Positions 35,669 to 42,204 of a stretch of 64,000 nucleotides of DNA are shown piece by piece. Source of the DNA: Azospirillum sp. B510 (GTDB lineage Bacteria; Pseudomonadota; Alphaproteobacteria; Azospirillales; Azospirillaceae). Positions within the stretch are counted from its first letter, which is position 1; each line of letters begins with the position of its first letter. Where the stretch lies: NCBI RefSeq assembly GCF_000010725.1, contig NC_013859.1, positions 392,001-456,000 of the forward strand, in the 5' to 3' direction. Below the pieces are notes generated by a model. The model was not told the DNA's origin. It worked only from the letters and a program-made list of their open reading frames with translations, and ran no database searches. Made by a program: the position numbers and the translations under genes.

Positions 35669-35772
35669 GATCGGATCGCGCAAAATCAGAATCGATTTTG
35701 GACGTTAGCTCCAATCACCAAGCATCAAATCAAAGCGCTGTGCGTTTCATGCTGAACGCACAGCGCTTTGAC
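35669..35772 (+). repeat. Structured dispersed repeat, copy 2
   Basis: GGATCGGATCGCG at the left end, AAAATC and CGATTTT follow, and after about 35 bases comes a perfect 17-bp hairpin: 35730-35746 pairs with 35755-35771 around an eight-base loop. The order of parts matches copy 1 at 20569, but the stem bases differ on both arms (AAAGCGCTGTGCG here, GCTATGGCGTCGTGCG there) while keeping pairing. It marks the edge of the AT-rich accessory patch. Confidence 0.75.
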
Positions 35773-35798
35773 GGAAAACAGCGTCGACGCCGGAGCGA

Positions 35799-37112
35799 TT
35801 ACTGAGAATTGGGGGTGTAGGCACCAAATCCAACAGAGTTGTTAAGAGCATCAAATATCATGTCATGATTCATCAGCGGGTTGAAACCCATATTGACGAA
35901 AGGCCTACCATTGTTGTTGGAATCGTTCGGAGCACTGTTAAATATAACGTCGATCAATGTTGGAGAGTTACTATTATCATTCGTTCCATCATTTCTATAT
36001 ATGGCTTCATTATTCGGACTGTAAGAGTCATAAAAAGTTTTACTCAAATTAGTTTTAAAAACTGGAACACAGTCATTGGTTCCTGAGCGCAAATTGGCAT
36101 ATCCACTTCCTGTGACATCAATATTATAATTCAATATATATTTACCGCTGCCAGAGCTATCATCCATACGGACATTCAGGTTGAATTGAGAATTCACACT
36201 CTCTGGATCAGGGAAATCTTGGATATTTTTTATCAACATCGGGTTTATTCCAGTATCAACTATAAGAGAACAAATAGAATTTTCACTTATGCCGTTGCTA
36301 TTACTCCATTCAATATATCCAGAGGGGGATTGCCATGATGAATTTTGGTAGGCATTACCATGAATATTATTGCCAAGAATTTGAAAATTGAAGTCACCAT
36401 CATTTGGATTCGCTCCAAGATAGATTTGGTTTCGTCCCCCTGTTCCGCCAACCGCGGCAGTGATACAATAGGATGGGTAAAGTGCATCATTCATATCATT
36501 GGGATTATATATATTTGCCAGGAATGGATTATCCCCCATCAACGCACGATCAAATCCGACTCCAACCATGACATCACCAGTAATGCCACCCATGATGACG
36601 ACATTCTGTGCAACCGCCAAGGGAAGATCATTGCCAACCAGACCAATCCCGATATCGTTCACCAAGAAAGAGCCATGGAAAACGACATCATTGGATGGTT
36701 GATATGCCAGCTCTGTGAATGAGTTCGGTATATAACTCACACCACTTAGAAAAGCATTATTAGACTCGCATACAGAAAATGCATTGTTTATTGCGGTCTG
36801 CACAATGGATGAATTTAATCCATTCTTTAATTCGTTTGCACCATACTGCATAGCAGCTCTTGCGATATTGATATAATTTTGATATTTTGAACCCCCTTTA
36901 AATATATTATCGATAGGAATTAGAATACCACAGGATCCCGTATCCACCCTACCATTGCTGACACTGATTTGAATTTGGCCGTTATTTGAAAATTGTGGGT
37001 ATGCGTAGCCATCATTATATTCCAAAATGCCAATTTTTATCTCCAGATCTCCGATGACACTACCGGCATCGATAGCGATCGCATTCGGATACTGTGAATT
37101 TGAGCTGGTCAT
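35799..37112 (-). CDS. Low-GC pepsin-type aspartic protease candidate (437 aa)
   Basis: The gene is far more AT-rich than its surroundings. The ATG at 37112 has AAAGG seven bases upstream. Two DTG motifs lie 229 residues apart: VDTGSCGILIP with Asp57 and SLIVDTGINPMLI with Asp286. Each is preceded by hydrophobic strands, as in the two lobes of pepsin. Between them, GDVMVGVGFDR (179-189) resembles the pepsin DGILGLG strand, and GGTGGRNQIYLGANPNDGDF (222-241) resembles the LxFGGxDxxxYxG strand. Five or so cysteines could form disulfides. There is no evident signal peptide. I infer a bacterial pepsin homologue, which are uncommon; alternatively it is a surface protein with a degenerate fold. Codon use suggests transfer. 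Confidence 0.65.
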   Translation of the reverse strand: MTSSNSQYPNAIAIDAGSVIGDLEIKIGILEYNDGYAYPQFSNNGQIQISVSNGRVDTGSCGILIPIDNIFKGGSKYQNYINIARAAMQYGANELKNGLNSSIVQTAINNAFSVCESNNAFLSGVSYIPNSFTELAYQPSNDVVFHGSFLVNDIGIGLVGNDLPLAVAQNVVIMGGITGDVMVGVGFDRALMGDNPFLANIYNPNDMNDALYPSYCITAAVGGTGGRNQIYLGANPNDGDFNFQILGNNIHGNAYQNSSWQSPSGYIEWSNSNGISENSICSLIVDTGINPMLIKNIQDFPDPESVNSQFNLNVRMDDSSGSGKYILNYNIDVTGSGYANLRSGTNDCVPVFKTNLSKTFYDSYSPNNEAIYRNDGTNDNSNSPTLIDVIFNSAPNDSNNNGRPFVNMGFNPLMNHDMIFDALNNSVGFGAYTPNSQ

Positions 37113-37389
37113 GACTTGGCCTTTCATTATTGAAACGCGCATTGGACATGCGCCCGCATCCATCGTCGTCGCACGATGATGGTTCCGTCATACGCCTTCC
37201 GAGCATCACAAAGAGCTCAGGCGCGGTATGAGAATGAGTGAATTCACCTTTATCTGATAAATCATCTATTTAAAATTAAATACAGGCACCTCGTCCAGTG
37301 TAATTAATTTATAATTAAGCACATTGCATTATCAAAATAATGCATGTTTTATTTCTTAAATATAATTTATATACCTTGATTAATCAAAA
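37113..37389. other. AT-rich gap with a stem-loop
   Basis: Strongly AT-rich DNA between the glycosyltransferase and the protease candidate, both on the minus strand. TGCATTAT (37325-37332) pairs with ATAATGCA (37337-37344); on the plus strand it is followed by TGTTTTATTT. On the minus strand it follows the glycosyltransferase stop and may end that transcript. The promoter of the protease gene should lie here, but AT content makes box calls meaningless. Confidence 0.45.
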
Positions 37390-38442
37390 TCATTCCGCAT
37401 TTATATAATCAACATCGATTTTCTCGAGGACATTCCGCTCCATCACCTCCTTAAGTCTTTGGAGCATGACTTCCCCGACGACGGCACTGGAGAATTGATC
37501 AATGACGGCACGGGCGCGATCCCGCAGCGGCTGGAGTTCACTCCATTCATCATAGGCACGACGAAGTTGAATGCTCAGATGGCATTCATCGACATAAGCC
37601 CAGCTGGCATAAGTCAACGTATGATCGAAGCCCATAAAGGTTCGCGTGGCCGGCTGCCGAATCGGCTCGATGGTATAGTCGACAAGCAGTGAATTCCCTG
37701 AGTTCATAAAATCCATGTTGCCGCTGTAGCCGGTCGCAACCACAAGGTTGCCGTTCGCCATGGCCTCGCTGAGACAGAGCCCCCAGCCCTCGGAACAATG
37801 GGCGCTGACATAGCAATGCCCGATGCGATGCAAGGCGGCGATCTCTTCATCCGTTATGTGGCCAACCACATTGAGAACGCCGGGACTGTGCAAGAGCGCG
37901 GATTGCAGAGGAGCGGTCGTCTTCACGACGAAGGTGGTGGAACCGTCGGGGAAGGCCCGGGTGAAAGCCTTGAGCGCGGCATCAATGTTCTTGCGCTCCC
38001 ACTCATAGCCCATGGTGTAGAAGACAAAACGCTCTTCAGCCAGCCCAAGCCGCTCACGCAGCCTTGCATCCGCCTCGGGATCGGTCTTCGCCGGCTTCAC
38101 GATATGGGGAACCACATGCACAGGCTTGTTCACAGCCCGCATGATGTCACGACAAAATACTGAACACGTCCAGATTTCATCCAGCAACCCCAGCCAGCGG
38201 TATTGGTTGGGATTCAGTCGATCCGCCTCCCAGACACAGTATCCAATTACATATTTATCTTTTAAGATCGGATTTGCTCTAAAATAATTCACCATCCTAT
38301 ACGGTTCGTCGTGAATAATTACGATATCAGCATCCTCTATTGTTTTGACAATATCGATTCCTGCCGAACAAAGACTATAAATATAATCAATTCCAGCGCG
38401 CAAATGGCTTATATAAGATGACAGAATGAAGCATATCTTCAT
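37390..38442 (-). CDS. GT4-type glycosyltransferase
   Basis: A 350-residue cytoplasmic enzyme from the ATG at 38442, which has GGAG seven bases upstream. It shows a GT-B fold: an N-terminal acceptor lobe (MKICFILSSYISHLRAGIDY) and a C-terminal nucleotide-sugar lobe with the E-x7-E motif in SAHCSEGWGLCLSEAMANG, plus FYTMGYEWERKNIDAALKAF. It probably adds a hexose to a lipid, polysaccharide or protein acceptor. It follows the larger glycosyltransferase after a 36-base gap and is likely co-transcribed. The N-terminal third is AT-rich and the rest near the host average. Confidence 0.85.
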   Translation of the reverse strand: MKICFILSSYISHLRAGIDYIYSLCSAGIDIVKTIEDADIVIIHDEPYRMVNYFRANPILKDKYVIGYCVWEADRLNPNQYRWLGLLDEIWTCSVFCRDIMRAVNKPVHVVPHIVKPAKTDPEADARLRERLGLAEERFVFYTMGYEWERKNIDAALKAFTRAFPDGSTTFVVKTTAPLQSALLHSPGVLNVVGHITDEEIAALHRIGHCYVSAHCSEGWGLCLSEAMANGNLVVATGYSGNMDFMNSGNSLLVDYTIEPIRQPATRTFMGFDHTLTYASWAYVDECHLSIQLRRAYDEWSELQPLRDRARAVIDQFSSAVVGEVMLQRLKEVMERNVLEKIDVDYINAE

Positions 38443-38478
38443 GAAAATTCTCCAATAACGCAATTATTAACTAGGGGT

Positions 38479-40212
38479 TTATTGGATATTTATCTTGAGA
38501 ACTCCGAATTTATACAAGCGGACGAGGGTCCTATTCAGACGCTTCATATCAGTGATGCCACATATTCTGGCAATCTCGCCGACACTCCTTGGGCCTCGCT
38601 CCAGCAACGCGACCAACCCGTCGGTGGCGCCATGATCCAGCATCACCGGCAGCGAATATTGATCCATTGGGATCATGCGGCTGCGCCGCAGCGCGGTAAA
38701 CGCGTCCGCATCGGCCCATTCAACCAGCATGTCGTCGGTCAGCGTCGCCGTGGGATAAGCGCCGAACATTCGGAACAGATCAGGATAATCAGGATGAACC
38801 GTCTCCTGGTCACGGCGCCGCTCGGACAAGGCCGGAACATGCGCGCGCAGTTCCGACAGCTCCCGCCACAATTCCCGATAGGATTGAATGACGATGCGCC
38901 AGTCATACACGCTTCGGGCCCGCTGGTGGGCGGCTTCACCCATGCGCCGACGCAGATCGCCATCCTGCGCGAGATGGGCGATTCTCGCGGCGCAGACATC
39001 AATGTCGATCGCGGTTGATTGCGACACATGAGCGATGAATGCATAATGATCTATCGCACCGCGTGCATGCGCATCGGCGAGGTCGATGCCCGCCCCCGGA
39101 GGCGCCATCAAGGTGGGAATACGGAATCCCGTGTCACCATCGATGACGGTCGACTTGTATCCATCCCAATCGCTGACGACACCGGGAAGCTGGGCCGCCA
39201 TCGCCTCCACCGGCGTCATGCCGAAGCTTTCCTGCACATTATCCGACAATGAAATAAAGATGTCAGCCGCCGTCCAGCTGGCCTGTGCCGCCGGGATGTC
39301 GGCACCGTCAATCCAATGAACCGGGAGATCGGAGCAGTAAAGCCGTTGCGCCGCCTGGAAATTGGCGGCGGTGGCCTGGTCGCTGAATTGACCGACCATG
39401 AGAAGATGCAGGCGGGACTTGCGATAGATGCAACGAGCCAGCTCCATGGAACGGAAAACAGGGCTGGGATGCAGTTTGGAACGGAAATCGAAGCGGCCGA
39501 AATGCAGAACCACAATATCTTCGGGCGCTATTCCAAGCCGTTGGCGAAGCTGCCGTCCTTTTTCCAGCGCTTCATCGGTGCGGGAGAATTTCTCCAGATT
39601 GACCCCGAGCGGAATGACGGGAAGCTGAACCGGTGGCCGGATCGACTTCATTCCGCGGCTTTCAAGATACTCGTTCCAGATTTCGATGACTTTGTCCGTC
39701 GCATCGCGAACCGCCGGAGATGTACAGATCAAGGCGTCCCATGCCTGGGTGGGAGCAAGCATGAGGTCGCGGATGCTGCGGATCACCCGCTCCGTCGCGA
39801 TGGAATGCGTGATACCACAAATGCTGTGACACCGTTCCCCAACCGAATAACGGCGTGTCCATGCGGAGTCGGCGACCAAAGGTCCCGGCGTGAACAGGCA
39901 ACCGGCTTCCCTCATCTGCCCGTAATCGCCGGCGGATACCATTTTTGTGGTCATCCGGGCATCGACGGCGGCCACCCGCTTCTTGAATTCCTCATGAGTC
40001 CGGCTGCTGTCGACGATGCATCGCATCGTTTCCTGGCCACCATGCTCAATCAGAGCATCAAGAAAGCCGGATCCAGCCGACTGGCGACCGACGACGTTTC
40101 TCTTATCCCCTTCATATGCCTCCGGGACATAATAAATCGCACAGGATTCTGCGTTCTGTTCATTGGATACAGTGAGGGTATCGACAATATCCATGGATTG
40201 ATCTTTCTTCAT
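38479..40212 (-). CDS. GT4-type glycosyltransferase with C-terminal winged-helix-like domain
   Basis: A 577-residue protein (Met at 40194 is an alternative start, giving 571). The middle part is a GT-B glycosyltransferase: LPVIPLGVNLEKFSRTDEAL, VVLHFGRFDFRSKLHPSPVF, and the E-x7-E in SDNVQESFGMTPVEAMAAQL. The last 45 residues (LVALLERGPRSVGEIARICG followed by TLVRLYKFGVLKI) read like a winged helix-turn-helix of the kind seen in small regulators or peptide-recognition domains. Such a tail is unusual on a glycosyltransferase. Together with the downstream enzyme it forms a glycan-building pair; acceptor and sugar are unknown. Confidence 0.82.
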   Translation of the reverse strand: MKKDQSMDIVDTLTVSNEQNAESCAIYYVPEAYEGDKRNVVGRQSAGSGFLDALIEHGGQETMRCIVDSSRTHEEFKKRVAAVDARMTTKMVSAGDYGQMREAGCLFTPGPLVADSAWTRRYSVGERCHSICGITHSIATERVIRSIRDLMLAPTQAWDALICTSPAVRDATDKVIEIWNEYLESRGMKSIRPPVQLPVIPLGVNLEKFSRTDEALEKGRQLRQRLGIAPEDIVVLHFGRFDFRSKLHPSPVFRSMELARCIYRKSRLHLLMVGQFSDQATAANFQAAQRLYCSDLPVHWIDGADIPAAQASWTAADIFISLSDNVQESFGMTPVEAMAAQLPGVVSDWDGYKSTVIDGDTGFRIPTLMAPPGAGIDLADAHARGAIDHYAFIAHVSQSTAIDIDVCAARIAHLAQDGDLRRRMGEAAHQRARSVYDWRIVIQSYRELWRELSELRAHVPALSERRRDQETVHPDYPDLFRMFGAYPTATLTDDMLVEWADADAFTALRRSRMIPMDQYSLPVMLDHGATDGLVALLERGPRSVGEIARICGITDMKRLNRTLVRLYKFGVLKINIQ

Positions 40213-40493
40213 TTTGTGGAATCTGCTTCCCCGCCATCCACACGGGAAAAACAATTTTTAATAATTGTAAAATTTTTTAATCATCATTTTTGATATATAT
40301 TGATGTTCGTTATTACTATAACGAGAAATAAATGAGATATATAACGCTATCTTGTGGAAACTATCGACGAATGGTAACCAGATGTAACATCCGGAAGGAG
40401 GAGCGGCGACGCTTGGGCCGGTGATTTCCATGGCCGCGCCCCTCCGAGGAGCGCTATGTTCCGCAGAGCTTTGCCACTTTCCCGCCGACCGCC
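40213..40493. other. AT-rich divergent gap
   Basis: AT-rich DNA (TAATAATTGTAAAATTTT-type tracts around 40260-40340) between the minus-strand glycosyltransferases and the plus-strand NlpC gene. It must hold promoters for both directions. An imperfect dyad GGTAACCAGATGTAACATCC lies near 40375. No coding frame, RNA gene or mobile-element end is evident. It marks the right edge of the low-GC patch. Confidence 0.4.
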
Positions 40494-41261
40494 ATGTCCA
40501 TCCGCCAACTGACCGCCCCGCATGCCGTCCTGCTGGAGGAGCCGCAAGACGGCATCGACCAGACCAGCGAGATGATCCGCGGCGAGCGTTTCCGCATCCT
40601 GGAGGAGCGGAACGGCTGGCTACGGGCGGAGAACGCCTTCGACGGCCATGTCGGCTGGCTCCCCCCCGCCACCGCGCATCGCGAGCCGGTCGCCCCCACC
40701 CACCGGGTGCGGGCCCTGCGCGCCGACCTGCATCCCGGCCCGACGCACCGGGCGCCGCCGGTGGCGACGCTCAGCTTCGGTTCGCTGGTGACGCTGGACG
40801 GCCGGGCCGAGAATGGCTGGGTCGGCACCGACGACGGGCTGTGGCTGTTCGCCGGCTGGCTGGAGCCGGTGGACGCCGCCGCCGCACCCAACCACATCGC
40901 CACCGCCCTGCGCTTTCTGGAGACACCCTATGTCTGGGGCGGCCGCAGCAGCTTCGGCATCGACTGTTCCGGGCTGGTGCTGACGGCCATGGCGGCGGCC
41001 GGCGTGGTGTCCCACCACAGCAGCGGCATGCAACGCAAGGACGAGCGGCTGGGGACGTGGCTGTCGGAGGATGGCGGGGATGTCGCCTATGAGCGCGGCG
41101 ACATCGTCTTCTTCCCCGGCCATGTCGGGCTGATGATGGACGGGACGAACCTGCTGCACGCCACCGTCTTCACCATGTCAGTGGTGATCGAGCCCCTGGG
41201 CGAGGTCGCCAAGCGCGCCAAGATCAACGGCGTCCGCCGCCCCACTTTGACGCGGGCGTAG
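40494..41261 (+). CDS. NlpC/P60 (C40) peptidase with SH3-like domains
   Basis: A 255-residue protein with two bacterial SH3-like segments (about 8-60, ending DGHVGWLP, and 70-128, ending WLFAGWLEP) and a C-terminal NlpC/P60 domain. The catalytic triad is visible as Cys158 (GIDCSGLVL), His210 (FPGHVGLMM) and His222 (NLLHAT). It resembles DL-endopeptidases that cut gamma-D-glutamyl-diamino acid bonds in murein peptides; without a signal peptide it may act in cytoplasmic recycling of cell-wall peptides. Its 3' end overlaps the convergent cobA-type gene by 84 bases. Confidence 0.9.
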   Translation: MSIRQLTAPHAVLLEEPQDGIDQTSEMIRGERFRILEERNGWLRAENAFDGHVGWLPPATAHREPVAPTHRVRALRADLHPGPTHRAPPVATLSFGSLVTLDGRAENGWVGTDDGLWLFAGWLEPVDAAAAPNHIATALRFLETPYVWGGRSSFGIDCSGLVLTAMAAAGVVSHHSSGMQRKDERLGTWLSEDGGDVAYERGDIVFFPGHVGLMMDGTNLLHATVFTMSVVIEPLGEVAKRAKINGVRRPTLTRA

Positions 41262-42110
41262 CGCCTCCCCCACCAGCAGCAGGGTCGGCCCCTTGCCGGC
41301 GGCCACCCCTTGTTCCGCCATCGCGCCGAGACTCGTCCAAAAGCGCCGTTCGTCGGGCCAGCAACCATTCTCCACCGCCAGCACCGGCGTGGCCGCCGGC
41401 AACCCGGCCCCGGTCAGGCCCTGGCCCACCGCGCGGGCCTGTTCCCGCCCCATATAGATCGCCAGCGTGCCCTGCGGATCGGCCAGCCGCGCCCAGTCGG
41501 GCTCGAACCGCTCGCCGTCGCGGCCATGGGCGGTGACGAAGGTGACGGCGCGCGACACCCCGCGCTTGGTCAGCGACAGCCCGGTCGAAGCGGCGCAGCC
41601 AAGCGCGGCGGTGATGCCGGGGATGACGCGAACCGGAATGCCGAGGCTGTCGAGATGCTCGATCTCCTCCCCCGCCCGGCCGAAAACCATCGGGTCGCCG
41701 CCCTTCAACCGCACCACCCGCTTGCCGCGCCGCGCATGGAAGGCGATCAGCGCGTTGATCTCCCCCTGCGGCAACGAATGCCGGCCGGAGCGCTTGCCGA
41801 CGCAAATGCGCTCCGCCTTCTGAGGAGCGAGGTCGAGGATGCCGTCGCCGACCAGCGCGTCGTGGAGAACGACCTCGGCGGCGGCGAGCGCCTTGACCGC
41901 CGCGACGGTGAGCAGGTCGGGGTCGCCGGGACCGGCGCCGACCAGGGTGACGGGCCCGCAGCCTGCGCCTCCCCCGCCGTCATCCCCCTTTCCCCCCCGC
42001 TTTCGCGCAAACGAAGTTTGCGCTGTCGCGGCAGGCGGACCGAAGGTCCGCTGAGAGCGGGGAGAGGGTCGGGGTAAGGGGGAAAACGCCTCCGCCAGAA
42101 GAGCGAACAT
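41178..42110 (-). CDS. cobA: Uroporphyrinogen-III C-methyltransferase; odd N-terminus
   Basis: The methyltransferase domain is complete: VTLVGAGPGDPDLLTVAAVK, HDALVGDGIL, RLKGGDPMVFGRAGEE, VIPGITAALGCAASTGLSLT. It makes precorrin-2 for siroheme, the NirB cofactor, and closes the nirBD-nasA operon. The only in-frame start is the ATG at 42110, which yields about 45 non-domain residues read through a palindromic repeat. An ATG at 41983 with GGAAAGGGGG before it would give a normal N-terminus but is one base out of frame across a five-G run (CCCCC at 41971-41975 on the plus strand). Either the repeat has been captured as coding sequence or a base is missing. Confidence 0.85.
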   Translation of the reverse strand: MFALLAEAFSPLPRPSPRSQRTFGPPAATAQTSFARKRGGKGDDGGGGAGCGPVTLVGAGPGDPDLLTVAAVKALAAAEVVLHDALVGDGILDLAPQKAERICVGKRSGRHSLPQGEINALIAFHARRGKRVVRLKGGDPMVFGRAGEEIEHLDSLGIPVRVIPGITAALGCAASTGLSLTKRGVSRAVTFVTAHGRDGERFEPDWARLADPQGTLAIYMGREQARAVGQGLTGAGLPAATPVLAVENGCWPDERRFWTSLGAMAEQGVAAGKGPTLLLVGEALRPRQSGAADAVDLGALGDLAQGLDHH

Positions 42111-42191
42111 TGAATATCTGACGCGCAGCCAATCCCAAAAGGCTCCGCCGCGCGCCCCCCTCACCCCAGCCCTCTCCCCAGGGGGGAGAGG
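41984..42191. repeat. Palindromic intergenic repeat within the nitrate operon
   Basis: Between nasA and the methyltransferase domain lie three hairpins: GCGCAAAC-GAA-GTTTGCGC (42005-42023), GCGGACC-GAA-GGTCCGC (42035-42051) and CCTCTCCCC/GGGGAGAGG (42171-42191). The first two share a GAA loop and are framed by C-rich and G-rich tracts that can pair. It looks like a dispersed BIME-like palindromic unit common in proteobacterial intergenic DNA. It forms part of the apparent N-terminus of the methyltransferase. Confidence 0.7.
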
Positions 42192-42204
42192 GAGAATCCG
42201 GCTA

